A stretch of DNA of 64,000 nucleotides from Streptomyces sp. NBC_01244 (GTDB lineage Bacteria; Actinomycetota; Actinomycetes; Streptomycetales; Streptomycetaceae): NCBI RefSeq assembly GCF_035987325.1, contig NZ_CP108488.1:2852001-2916000 (forward strand), given 5' to 3'. Below are positions 24,689 through 35,160 of the stretch, one piece after another (position 1 is the first letter of the stretch; every line of letters starts with the position of its first letter). Position numbers and translations under genes: made by a program. The notes under the pieces are model-generated. The model did no database searches. It saw only the letters and a program-made list of their open reading frames with translations, and was not told the origin of the DNA.

Positions 24689-25338
24689 TTTTTTGCGCGC
24701 CGCTCGCACCACTCGGCCCTGGCGGGCCTCCTGGGCTTCGCGCCGCTGCGCCGGACTCCGTCCGGCGGTGGCTGGGCGGGGCTACCGCCACCGCCGTCCC
24801 GGTGGGGGTCCGGTGGGCGAGCGCGGGTGGTCGGCCCTGCGGGGCGAAGTCCCCGCTGCGACCCTTACCGCTGCGCGGGGCGAAGTGCGCGGGGCGAAGT
24901 CCCCTACCCGCCCTTCCACCGTTCCCCGGGCGCTGCCCGGACCCGCGCCTCAAACGCCGGCGGGGCTGAGTGTGCCACCGGGCTCCGCCCGGGGCCCGGT
25001 CCTCAAACGCCGGACGGGCTGAAAGCGGGGTACCGGGCTGCGCCCGGACCCCCTGGGGCTCCGCCCCAGACCCCGCGCCTCAAACGCCGGCGAGGCTGAA
25101 ATGGCGCTCCGCGCCATCCAGCCCGCCTCGGCTGAATCCAGCCCCTCCGGCGTTTGAGGAGCAGGGGTCCGGGGGCCGGCCCCCGGGAACGGCGCCGCAC
25201 CCGGCAACGGGTCCGGGGCCGAGCCCCGGGGAACGGTGGAAGGGCGGGTAGGGGACCCAGCCCCGCAGGGCCGAACCACCCGCACCCGCCCACCGGACCC
25301 ACGCCGGGACGGCGGTGGCGAGCACCCCGACCGGCGCG
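24689..25338. repeat. Composite repeat region A between convergent genes
   Basis: 650 bases without a gene, made of dispersed Streptomyces-type repeats. Direct copies of the CTCAAACGCCGG-containing unit lie near 24945-24968, 25001-25022 and 25075-25099, and an inverted copy near 25139-25161. The outer flanks are inverted copies of each other (24840-24930 versus 25225-25290), so the whole region is a large imperfect palindrome between two converging genes. Confidence 0.8.
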
Positions 25339-26103
25339 TCAAGAAGGTGCCAGCCGGAGGGTGGCCAGGACCGGGAGGTGGTCCGTCGCGCGGGCGAGGT
25401 CCGCGGAGGTGACTCCGGGCAGTCCCTCGGGGACACCGCAGCCGAGGACCTCCACCCCCGCACTGGCGAAGACCGCATCGATGCGCCGCGGCGGCGTAGA
25501 CCGCACCCACGTGTGCTCCCCACCCCACGGCGCCACCGCCCGGCAGTCCTGCAGGGCCCCCGCGAGCCGGCGGAAGGCCGCCCCCGACGGCCCCTCGTTG
25601 ATGTCCCCCGCCGCGATCACGTACGGCACGTCCATCCCGGCGAGCCGGTCCAGGAGCAGTTCCGACTGTGCCAGCCGCTCGGCCCCGTCCAGCGACAGGT
25701 GCGCGCTCAGCACCCCGACCCGGACCCCGCCCAGCCGTACGACCGCGGTGGCGAAGCCCCGCCGGTGGCGGCCCGGCGTCAACGGCAGCAGGATGTCCTC
25801 GGTCCGCTCCACGAAGGCCCGTAGGGAACACAGGAGCAGCGGTCCCGCCGCCGTCGCGCCGCCCGACAGGACCACCAGGTCACACTTCGAGGCCAGCCGC
25901 GCCGCGTGCTTGCGCCACCGGAAGAACCGCGGCGCCTCCTGGACGCACACCAGGTCCGGGGCGCAGGCACGGATCACTCGCGCCAGCGCGTCCTCGTCGT
26001 CGCGCAGCGAGCGGACGTTGTAGGAGAGCACCCGGATCACGGCGGAACCATCGGCTTCGGTACGGGAGTTCGGCGGCTCGGTGAGTTCCATACGAGGCAA
26101 CAT
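25339..26103 (-). CDS. Endonuclease/exonuclease/phosphatase-family protein
   Basis: 254 aa EEP fold. Metal and catalytic motifs are in order: SYNVRSLRD (Asn), VQEAPRF (Glu), LSAHLSLDG, AAGDINEGP (Asp/Asn) and the terminal ATDHLPVLATLRL (Asp-His). It hydrolyses phosphodiester or phosphomonoester bonds, but the substrate (nucleic acid, lipid or sugar phosphate) cannot be told. ATG 26103 is used and ATG 26091 is equally possible; neither has a strong RBS. It lies downstream of glkA but is separated by a terminator-like hairpin. Confidence 0.87.
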   Translation of the reverse strand: MLPRMELTEPPNSRTEADGSAVIRVLSYNVRSLRDDEDALARVIRACAPDLVCVQEAPRFFRWRKHAARLASKCDLVVLSGGATAAGPLLLCSLRAFVERTEDILLPLTPGRHRRGFATAVVRLGGVRVGVLSAHLSLDGAERLAQSELLLDRLAGMDVPYVIAAGDINEGPSGAAFRRLAGALQDCRAVAPWGGEHTWVRSTPPRRIDAVFASAGVEVLGCGVPEGLPGVTSADLARATDHLPVLATLRLAPS

Positions 26104-26110
26104 AACGAGA

Positions 26111-26144
26111 CTGCCCGCCGCACCCCAGAGGGCGCGGCGGGCAG
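26111..26144 (-). terminator. Hairpin after glkA
   Basis: A perfect 11-bp stem (26111-26121 with 26134-26144) lies 27 bases after the glkA stop codon and just before the EEP gene start. It probably terminates most glkA transcripts. Confidence 0.7.
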
Positions 26145-26170
26145 TCCGCCGATACGGGTCGCCGCGGGGC

Positions 26171-27112
26171 TCAGCCCTGGCGCGCCAGGTCGGCCGCGCC
26201 GACCAGGCCGGCCTTGCCGCCGAGCTGCGCCGCGAGCACCTGCGCGTGCGGACGCCACGCGCCGCCGATCAGCCAGCGCTTGAAGGACTTGCGGATCGGG
26301 TCGAGGACCAGGTCGCCCTCGTCCGAGACGCCGCCGCCGACGATGAACGCCGACGGGTCGAAGAGCGAGGCCAGGTCGGCGAGGCCCGCGCCCGCCCAAC
26401 GGGCCAGCTCGCGGAAGGAGTCGATGGCCACCAGGTCGCCGGCGCGGGCCGCCTCGCTGATGTGCTTGCCCTCGATGCCGTCGGGGGTGCCGTCGCCGAG
26501 CGCGAGGAGGGCCTTCGCGTTCTCGGGGGTGGCGTTGGCGCGCTGCTTGGCGTACCGGACGAGCGCGCGCCCGGAGGCGTACTGCTCCCAGCAGCCCTGG
26601 CTGCCGCAGCCGCACAGCAGGCCGTCCGGGACCACCCGGATGTGGCCGAACTCGGCGGCCACGCCGAAGCGTCCGCGCCGGAGCTTGTTGCCGATGATGA
26701 TGCCGCCGCCCAGGCCCGTGCCGAGCGTGATGCAGATGACGTCCTCGTGGCCCTGGCCGGCGCCGAAGCGGTACTCGCCCCAGGCGGCGCAGTTGGCGTC
26801 GTTCTCGACGACCACGGGCAGGCCGATGCGCTGCTCGACCTTGTCCTTCAGCGGCTCGTGCCGCCAGTTGATGTTGGGCGCGAAGAGTACGGTCGCGCGC
26901 TTGTCGTCGACGTATCCGGCGGCGCCGATGCCGACCGCGTCGATGGTGTGGCTGGCGCTGACCTCGGAGACGGCGGCGCAGATCGCGTCCGTCACTCCGT
27001 CCGGGGTCGGCGGGGTGGGCACCTTGTACGTCTCAAGGATGGTGCCGTCTTCGTCGACCACGCCGGCCGCGATCTTCGTGCCGCCGATGTCGACGCCGAT
27101 GGTGAGTCCCAT
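26171..27112 (-). CDS. glkA: ROK-family glucokinase
   Basis: 313 aa, close to the Streptomyces GlkA length I recall. The ATP-binding LTIGVDIGGTKIAAGVV, catalytic Asp in VVENDANCAAWGE, ITLGTGLGGGIIIG and the ROK zinc motif (CGCGSQGCWEQYASG) are all present. It phosphorylates glucose. In Streptomyces GlkA also mediates glucose repression of other carbon pathways (established for S. coelicolor). It is preceded by the DUF5304 and ArsA-like genes on the same strand. Confidence 0.96.
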   Translation of the reverse strand: MGLTIGVDIGGTKIAAGVVDEDGTILETYKVPTPPTPDGVTDAICAAVSEVSASHTIDAVGIGAAGYVDDKRATVLFAPNINWRHEPLKDKVEQRIGLPVVVENDANCAAWGEYRFGAGQGHEDVICITLGTGLGGGIIIGNKLRRGRFGVAAEFGHIRVVPDGLLCGCGSQGCWEQYASGRALVRYAKQRANATPENAKALLALGDGTPDGIEGKHISEAARAGDLVAIDSFRELARWAGAGLADLASLFDPSAFIVGGGVSDEGDLVLDPIRKSFKRWLIGGAWRPHAQVLAAQLGGKAGLVGAADLARQG

Positions 27113-27173
27113 TAGTCCCTCGGTTTCCGGTCAAACCCCGCCGCTGTCAACCGTACCCGAGGGAGGAGGGGGT

Positions 27174-27683
27174 TCAGTCGAGATCGATCCGCTCCGTCGG
27201 GCCGCCGTCTCCCTCGTCACGGGGGTCCTTGGCGTTTCCAGCGGCGTTGCCGGTGGTCCCGCTCCCCGGGCCCGGGGCCGGTTCGTCGCGCGTCCAGCGG
27301 CGCTCGTGGCCCTCGACCGCGGAGCGGTAGGCGGCGAGCAGCTCGGAGCCGGCCGCCGCGAGGTGGTCGAAGACCTCGGGGTTTCGCTCGACGACGGGTT
27401 TGGCGGCGCTCTTCGCCTGGTTGACGAACTGCCGTACGGCGCCCTGCGCGGCGACGCCGAACAGCGGGTTGTTCAGCGCGGAGACCTTGTCGGACACCTT
27501 GTCGGCGACGGCCTCGAAGAGCTTGAACAGCTCCTCGGCGGCGGTCCCGGTGCCGGCGCCCGCGGAGGCGCCCTGCTCGGACCTGCGGCGCTCCCGCTCG
27601 GCGGCGAGGTCCTCGGCGCAGGCCTCGGCCCAGGCGTCGTCCCCGGCTGAGGCATCGGTGGGGCGGTCGGTGGCCTCGCTCAT
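27174..27683 (-). CDS. DUF5304-like acidic protein
   Basis: 169 aa. A central helical stretch (EELFKLFEAVADKVSDKVSALNNPLFGVAAQGAVRQFVNQAKSA split over residues about 50-95) sits between disordered acidic and Gly-rich ends. No catalytic motif is visible. It lies between the ArsA-like gene and glkA on one strand, 61 bases before glkA, and is probably co-transcribed. I recall this as a streptomycete-conserved family (DUF5304) of unknown role. Confidence 0.75.
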   Translation of the reverse strand: MSEATDRPTDASAGDDAWAEACAEDLAAERERRRSEQGASAGAGTGTAAEELFKLFEAVADKVSDKVSALNNPLFGVAAQGAVRQFVNQAKSAAKPVVERNPEVFDHLAAAGSELLAAYRSAVEGHERRWTRDEPAPGPGSGTTGNAAGNAKDPRDEGDGGPTERIDLD

Positions 27684-27804
27684 GGCGGACTCTCCTGCGG
27701 CGGCGGCTGGGCGTGCGGTACGGACTCCTACTACCTCCGACGTTACCCGAACGGCGGTACGCCCCCCAGGCCGCCGAGGACGCCGGCGGCGCCGACGGCG
27801 CCGA

Positions 27805-28953
27805 CTACGGCTTCCCGGTCCCTCGGGGCCACAGGTCCGGGTCCGGGGTGAAGCGGATGCGGAGCTCGTCGTCGGCGAGGGCCGCGCCGGAGACGGTGCA
27901 GCGGCGCAGTGCGGCGGGGAGCGGAACGATCCTGCGATACGGGCCCACCGTGAGGAGAAGCTCGTCGCCGCGCCGGACCAGGCCCAGCTCCCGCTTCTCG
28001 GCGCCGGGCAGCGGAACCCGCCAGAGCAGCACCCCGTCCTCGGCGATCCGGTCCTCGACGGCCCAGGCGGGGCGGGGCGCGATCGCCGGGGCGGGGGCCG
28101 GGGCCAGCTCCGCCAGGTCCTCGGGGCCGTGCGGGTCCCGGCCCAGGTGGGGTACGGGCAGCACCGGAAGGCTCTCGTTCCCGGCCCACCGGGCGGCGTA
28201 CTTCTCCTGCTGGGCGGCGAGTCCCGCCAGCCACGGGTCGGGGGATCCGGCGGGCAGCATCCGGTTGGCGACGAGCGCCGAGACGGGCAGCCGGTGCAGG
28301 GCGAGCCCGAGCCTGCCCAGGCGCAGCGCGGCGTCGGCTGCGGGTCCCGGTTCGGCCACCAGCCGTACGGAGGTGGTCGGGGCCTCCAGGACGTCCTGGA
28401 CGGCCGCCAGGTCCTCGTCCCAGCGGGCGGCGGCCTCGTACAGCCACTGCGCGGGCATCGGGACACCGGCCAGCTGGGCCAGTACGGGGCGCAGGGCGCG
28501 GGCCGCCTGGCGCTCCGCGGGGAGCAGCCGGGCGAGGTAGCGGCGGAGCTGCGCGGGGAGGGCGAGGGTGGTGATCGCCTGGTGCAGCGGGGGCAGGTCG
28601 ACCACCACGAGGTCCGTGCCGGGCTCGGCCGCGGCCCGCCGCAGGGCGCGGAGCAGGGCGAACTGCTCGGCGCCGGGCAGCTCGGTGATCTCGTCGGCGT
28701 GCAGGGGGCGGGCGCCGAGCATCCCGAGCACCGCGGAGCCGCGCTCCTGGAGCGAGACCAGCTCCTGGCGGAACTCCTCGCCGGAGTCGACGCGGGCCAC
28801 CCTGAGCGTGCCTTCCGGGGCGACGGGCGGGTCGGCGGGGCCGGCGCAGAGCAGGAGCACCCGGTGGCCCTGCCGGGCGGCGGCCAGTGCGGTGGCCGCC
28901 GCGACGGTACTCCGCCCGGCGCCGCCGGGGCCGGTGACGAGAAGGGTGTGCAT
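27805..28953 (-). CDS. ArsA/Get3-like ATPase with degenerate P-loop
   Basis: 382 aa from ATG 28953 with TAGGAG upstream. The N-terminus aligns with the ArsA/Get3 deviant Walker A, but reads TGPGGAGRST at residues 7-16: both lysines (signature Lys, here P9, and P-loop Lys, here R14) are replaced. A switch-II-like LVVVDLPP follows near residue 115. The C-terminus has an all-beta Hsp20-like domain (RVPLPGAEKRELGLVRRGDELLLTVGPYRR), as in actinobacterial ArsA pairs. It may bind nucleotide poorly or act as a partner to an active paralogue elsewhere. Confidence 0.82.
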   Translation of the reverse strand: MHTLLVTGPGGAGRSTVAAATALAAARQGHRVLLLCAGPADPPVAPEGTLRVARVDSGEEFRQELVSLQERGSAVLGMLGARPLHADEITELPGAEQFALLRALRRAAAEPGTDLVVVDLPPLHQAITTLALPAQLRRYLARLLPAERQAARALRPVLAQLAGVPMPAQWLYEAAARWDEDLAAVQDVLEAPTTSVRLVAEPGPAADAALRLGRLGLALHRLPVSALVANRMLPAGSPDPWLAGLAAQQEKYAARWAGNESLPVLPVPHLGRDPHGPEDLAELAPAPAPAIAPRPAWAVEDRIAEDGVLLWRVPLPGAEKRELGLVRRGDELLLTVGPYRRIVPLPAALRRCTVSGAALADDELRIRFTPDPDLWPRGTGKP

Positions 28954-29924
28954 GCTGCTCCTAGCTCCGCGTGTGCCTGGCCCCCGCATCCCCGGCGGGG
29001 CTGATGGCGGCCACCGCCAGCCTGCCACGCCCCCGGAGCCCGCCCGGCCCCCAGGGCCTCCGCCCCGCCCCTCCGGCCAACGCCGGGCCGACACGCGCGC
29101 AGCCCCGCCCACGGAACACCGCTGCGCGGGGCGAAGCCCCCACAGCCCCCTCGCCGCTGCACGGGGCGAAATCCCCGCAGCGACCCTTACCGCTGCGCCG
29201 GGCGAAGTCCCCGCAGCGACCCTTACCGCTGCGCGGGGCAAAATCCCCGCAGCACCCTTGCCGCTGCGCGGGGCAAGGTCCCCTACCCGCCCTTCCACCG
29301 TTCCCCGGGCGCTGCCCGGACCCGCGCCTCAAACGCCGGCGGGGCTGGGTGTGCCCCCGGGCACTGCCCGGACCTGCACCTCAAACGCCGGCCGGGCTGG
29401 ACATGCCACCGGGCTCCGCCCGGGGCCCGGTCCTCAAGCGCCGGACGGGCTGGGAGGGGGTCCCGGGGCTGCGCCCGGACCCCCTGGGGCTCCGCCCCAG
29501 ACCCCACGCCTGAAACGCCGGCGGGGCTGGATTGAGCCGGCCCCGGCTCGGACGTGCGCGCAGCTCACACAGCGCGCGGTACGCGGTGCGCCTCCCTCCA
29601 TGCGCGGCACGCAGTGCGCAGTGCGCTGTGCGCTGTGCGCGACAGGCTGGAATTACCTGAGGGCAATTGCAGTCCCGCCTGCCAAAATCCAGCCCCTCCG
29701 GCGCTTGAGGAGCGGGGGGGCCGGGGCGCAGCCCCGGGGAACGGGCGAAGGGCGGGTAGGGGACCTTGCCCCGCAGGGCCAACCCAGCCTCACCCGCCCA
29801 CCGGACCCCGCACCGGGACGGCCGTGGCGCACCACCGACCCACCACCGACGGACGGAGTCCGGCGCAGCGGACCGAAGCCCGCGCAGCGGTGCGAGGGAC
29901 CGCAGCAAGAAGGCGGGCGGCGCG
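28954..29924. repeat. Composite repeat region B
   Basis: 970 bases without a supported gene, downstream of the SRPBCC gene. It contains five tandem 35-36-bp units (29119-29295). Four direct CTCAAACGCCGG-type copies, some degenerate, lie at 29324-29347, 29378-29400, 29431-29453 and 29507-29530, and an inverted copy near 29689-29713. A short GTGCGC simple repeat lies near 29606-29640. The right flank (29718-29830) is homologous to the flank of region A. Confidence 0.8.
29119..29295. repeat. Five tandem 35-36-bp hairpin repeats
   Basis: Units begin with CCGCTGC at 29119, 29154, 29190, 29226 and 29261. Each contains a potential hairpin in which GCTGCGCGGGG pairs imperfectly with CCCCGCAGC around a short GAAGT or AAAAT loop. 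The first and last units are degenerate. Related single or double units occur in region A near 24842-24905. Confidence 0.75.
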
Positions 29925-30380
29925 TTAAGAGGACGGGGCGGCGTGGCTCTCCACGCGCTTCTTCAGGCCCGCCAGCGCACGGTCGATGATGACCTTCTCC
30001 GCCTTGCGCTTGATCATGCCGAGCATCGGGATCTTGACGTCGACGGTCAGCGAGTACGTCACCTCGGTGCGCGCACCGCCCGCGACCGGCGCCAGCTGAT
30101 AGGACCCGTCGAGCTGCCTCAGCATCTGGGACTTGTCCAGCGTCCAGCTGACCGTGTTCTCCGCCGGCCAGGTGTACGCCAGCGTGTGGTCGTCCTTGAT
30201 CGCGCCCGCGTCGAGCAGCAGGCGGACGAGAGAGGCCCGGCCGGCGTCGTCCTTCGCCAGGACCTCGGCCTCCTTCACCTCGCCGGTCCACTCCGGGTAG
30301 CGGGCGAAGTCGGCGATCACGGCCATGACGTCGGCAGGGGTCGCCTCGATCATGATGCTCGAGCTGGTGTGTTCCGCCAT
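29925..30380 (-). CDS. SRPBCC-family (START-like) protein
   Basis: 151 aa with the helix-grip fold signature: SSIMIEATPADVMAVIADFARYPEWTGEVKEAEV at the N-terminus and GGARTEVTYSLTVDVKIPMLGMIKRKAEKVIIDRALAGLKKRVE at the C-terminus. It is related to polyketide cyclase/dehydrase and coenzyme Q-binding proteins and likely binds a lipid. A similar protein sits beside the ArsA-like gene in mycobacteria (Rv2185c, recalled), supporting a functional link with the ArsA-like ATPase. The ligand is unknown. Confidence 0.87.
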   Translation of the reverse strand: MAEHTSSSIMIEATPADVMAVIADFARYPEWTGEVKEAEVLAKDDAGRASLVRLLLDAGAIKDDHTLAYTWPAENTVSWTLDKSQMLRQLDGSYQLAPVAGGARTEVTYSLTVDVKIPMLGMIKRKAEKVIIDRALAGLKKRVESHAAPSS

Positions 30381-30463
30381 CGCGGTCGCTCCTCCGGGGG
30401 GAGTTCGAGGAAGTGTGCGGACGGCACTGGGCCGCCGCGTGAAGGCTATCGCGCGTCAAGACC

Positions 30464-31258
30464 TCACCACTCCAGGGCCCACGGCCTTCCCGTGGCGGCG
30501 AAGTGTCCGACGTTCACGCACTCGGTGGCGCCGATCCGCATCCGCCGGGCGAGCGGCTGGTGGACGTGGCCGAAGAGCGCGTACCGGGGCCTCATCCGGC
30601 GGATCGCGGCGAGCAGCGCCCCGCTCCCCCGCTCGAACCGCCGCGCAACCGTGTCGTAGCAGAGCTCCGGAACCTCCGGCGGAATGTGGGAGCACAGCAC
30701 GTCGACCTCGCCCAGCGCCTCCACCTTGGCCGCGTACTCCTCCTCGGGCACCTCGTAGGGGGTGCGCATCGGCGAGGGCAGTCCGCCCCCGACGAAGCCG
30801 AAGACCCGGCCCCCGATCTCGACCCGCTGCCCGTCGAGCACGGTGAGGCCGGGACCGGCGTACTCGGCCCAGAGTCCGGGGATGTCCACGTTTCCGTACG
30901 TGGCGTACGTCGGCCGGGGGAAGGCGGCGAACATTTCGGCGTACTGGCGCCGGACCGCGCCTTCGACGAGCCGTTCCCGGTCCAGCCCGGCCCACAGTCC
31001 GCGGGCGAAGTCCCGGGCCTCCTCGAAACGGCGGGCGGTGCGCAGTTCGACGATGTGGTGGGCGTTCTCGACGCCGAAGAGGTCGGGGAAGATGCCGCGC
31101 GAGTGGTCGGCGTAGTCGAGGAAGAGGACGAGGTCGCCGAGGCAGATCAGCGCGTCGGCGCCTTCCCCGGCCCGCGCGAGCGCCTCGGTGTTGCCGTGGA
31201 CGTCGCTGACGACGTGAATCCGTGTCCGGTTCTTCGTACCACCCATAGAGCCACCCAT
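30464..31258 (-). CDS. Calcineurin-like metallophosphoesterase
   Basis: 264 aa. Dimetal-centre motifs appear in the standard order: HVVSDVHGNTEAL (Asp, His), CLGDLVLF (Asp), YGNVDIPG (Asn; the usual GNHD is GNVD here), VLCSHIPPE (His) and FGHVHQPLARR (His). It is cytoplasmic with no signal peptide. The substrate is unknown; related actinobacterial enzymes include cyclic-nucleotide and other phosphodiesterases. ATG 31258 or 31246 may be the start. It is divergent from fadD. Confidence 0.88.
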   Translation of the reverse strand: MGGSMGGTKNRTRIHVVSDVHGNTEALARAGEGADALICLGDLVLFLDYADHSRGIFPDLFGVENAHHIVELRTARRFEEARDFARGLWAGLDRERLVEGAVRRQYAEMFAAFPRPTYATYGNVDIPGLWAEYAGPGLTVLDGQRVEIGGRVFGFVGGGLPSPMRTPYEVPEEEYAAKVEALGEVDVLCSHIPPEVPELCYDTVARRFERGSGALLAAIRRMRPRYALFGHVHQPLARRMRIGATECVNVGHFAATGRPWALEW

Positions 31259-31486
31259 GCGGCCACCCTAGGCGCGCCGGGCCACCGTGGGGAGGGAATC
31301 GGGTCAGGCGGCCGGACCTGCGGTTACTTCCGAGTCGCAAACCGGGTCGACTACTGTCGACAGGACACGGCCGCGACATGTGACGCAGGGAACATCTGGC
31401 CGGTTCCCTCTATCCGGAACCCCCTACCGGTGGGTAACGTCGCGTCGGTCCACATGGTGGCGATGGCGCCCAGAGGAGCAGCAGTC

Positions 31487-33283
31487 TTGCGCGAGTTCAG
31501 CCTTCCGGCCCTGTACGAGGTCCCGTCGGACGGGAACCTGACGGATCTCATCCGCCGCAATGCCGCGCAGCATCCCGACACCGCCGTCATGGCCCGCAAG
31601 GTCGGCGGCGCGTGGCAGGACGTCACCGCGACGGAGTTCCTCGCCGAGGTCCGCACCGCGGCGAAGGGCCTGATCGCGGCCGGCATCCGGCCCGGCGACC
31701 GGGTCGCCCTGATTTCCCGCACCCGCTACGAGTGGGTGCTGATCGACTTCGCGATCTGGAGCGCGGGCGCCGTCACGGTCCCCGTGTACGAGACCAGCTC
31801 CCCCGAGCAGATCCAGTGGATCCTCGGCGACTCCGGCGCCGTCGCCGTCGTCGTGGAGTCCCCCGGGCACGCCGCGGCCGTGGCCGCCCTGCGCGACCGG
31901 CTGCCGGAGCTGCGCGAGGTCTGGGAGATCGAGCAGGGTGCCCTGGAGACGCTGAAGGCGGCCGGCGCCGGGATCTCCGACGCCGAGGTCGACGAGCGCA
32001 GCGCGCTCGCGGGCGCCGACGACCCGGCCACCATCGTCTACACCTCCGGCACCACCGGCCGCCCCAAGGGCTGCGTGCTGACCCACCGCAGCTTCTTCGC
32101 CGAGTGCGGGAACATCGTGGCCCGGCTGCGTCCGCTCTTCCGGACCGGCGAGTGCTCCGTGCTGCTCTTCCTGCCGGCTGCGCACGTGTTCGGCCGCCTG
32201 GTGGAGGTGGCGGCCGTGCTGGCGCCGATCCGGCTGGGCTGCGTACCGGACATCAAGAACCTGACAGACGAGCTGCAGTCCTTCCGGCCCACGCTGATCC
32301 TCGGTGTGCCGCGCGTCTTCGAGAAGGTCTACAACTCGGCCCGCGCCAAGGCCCAGGCCGACGGCAAGGGCAAGATCTTCGACGCGGCGGCCGAGACCGC
32401 GATCGCGTACAGCCGTGCACTGGACCTGCCGGGCGGGCCGTCCCTCAAGCTCAAGCTGAAGCACAAGGTCTTCTCCAAGCTGGTCTACAGCAAGCTGCAC
32501 ACGGTCCTCGGCGGGCGCGGCGAGTACGCGATCTCCGGCGGGGCCCCGCTGGGCGAGCGGCTCGGCCACTTCTTCCGCGGCATCGGCTTCACCGTGCTGG
32601 AGGGCTACGGGCTGACCGAGTCCTGCGCGGCCACGGCCTTCAACCCGTGGGACAAGACGAAGATCGGTACGGTCGGCCAGCCGCTCCCGGGCTCGGTGGT
32701 GCGCATCGCCGACGACGGCGAGGTGCTGCTGCACGGCGAGCACATCTTCAAGGAGTACTGGAACAACCCGTCGGCCACCGCCGACGCGCTGACCGACGGC
32801 TGGTTCCACACCGGCGACGTCGGCACGCTCGACGAGGACGGCTATCTGGCGATCACCGGGCGCAAGAAGGAGCTCATCGTCACGGCGGGCGGCAAGAACG
32901 TGGCGCCCGCGGTCATCGAGGACCGGATCCGGGCGCACGCCCTGGTCGCGGAGTGCATGGTGGTCGGCGACGCGCGGCCGTTCGTGGCGGCGCTGGTCAC
33001 CATCGACGAGGAGTTCCTGGGCCGGTGGGCTGCGGAGAACGGCAAGCCCGCCGGTGTGACGGCGGCGGAGCTGCGCGAGGACGCGGACCTGATCGCCGCC
33101 GTCCAGAAGGCCGTGGACGACGGCAACGCGGCGGTTTCCAAGGCGGAATCGGTGCGGAAATTCCGCATTCTGCCCTCCCAGTTCACGGAGGAGTCCGGGC
33201 ACATCACGCCTTCGCTGAAGCTGAAGCGGAATGTGGTGGCGAAGGACTTCGCGGACGAGATCGAAGCCCTCTACCGGGGCTAG
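31487..33283 (+). CDS. fadD15: Long-chain fatty-acid-CoA ligase (FadD15 type)
   Basis: 598 aa from the TTG at 31487, which has AGAGGAG eight bases upstream; an upstream ATG frame lacks an RBS. The AMP-binding signature is TIVYTSGTTGRPKGCVLTH near residue 185. Later motifs are EGYGLTESCAA, DGWFHTGDVGTLDEDGYLAITGRKKELIV and the catalytic Lys region SLKLKRNVV. It activates long-chain fatty acids to acyl-CoA at the membrane face. It occupies the FadD15 position of the mycobacterial gene order (recalled), next to the PimB gene. Confidence 0.94.
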   Translation: MREFSLPALYEVPSDGNLTDLIRRNAAQHPDTAVMARKVGGAWQDVTATEFLAEVRTAAKGLIAAGIRPGDRVALISRTRYEWVLIDFAIWSAGAVTVPVYETSSPEQIQWILGDSGAVAVVVESPGHAAAVAALRDRLPELREVWEIEQGALETLKAAGAGISDAEVDERSALAGADDPATIVYTSGTTGRPKGCVLTHRSFFAECGNIVARLRPLFRTGECSVLLFLPAAHVFGRLVEVAAVLAPIRLGCVPDIKNLTDELQSFRPTLILGVPRVFEKVYNSARAKAQADGKGKIFDAAAETAIAYSRALDLPGGPSLKLKLKHKVFSKLVYSKLHTVLGGRGEYAISGGAPLGERLGHFFRGIGFTVLEGYGLTESCAATAFNPWDKTKIGTVGQPLPGSVVRIADDGEVLLHGEHIFKEYWNNPSATADALTDGWFHTGDVGTLDEDGYLAITGRKKELIVTAGGKNVAPAVIEDRIRAHALVAECMVVGDARPFVAALVTIDEEFLGRWAAENGKPAGVTAAELREDADLIAAVQKAVDDGNAAVSKAESVRKFRILPSQFTEESGHITPSLKLKRNVVAKDFADEIEALYRG

Positions 33284-33328
33284 AAGCGACCCGGGGCCGC
33301 CTAGCGCCCCGTCGCCGGAGGCCGCTGA

Positions 33329-35008
<1,680 letters not shown>

Positions 35009-35160
35009 TCAGACATGGCTCGACCGTAGGCGGGCACCACCCGGGCCCGTACGGTTTGATCGACTCTGCCCGCGATCGGGCCCTCGGGGGCGATAATCCC
35101 CCCTCCGTACGGAAAGGGCCCCCTGCGCCGGGCCCGGCGCCGTGGGCCCGGCGCGCAGGA

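Noticed and set aside
29119..29295. CRISPR array
   Set aside because: The units abut with no unique spacers, are GC-rich hairpins related to dispersed intergenic repeats, and there are no cas genes.
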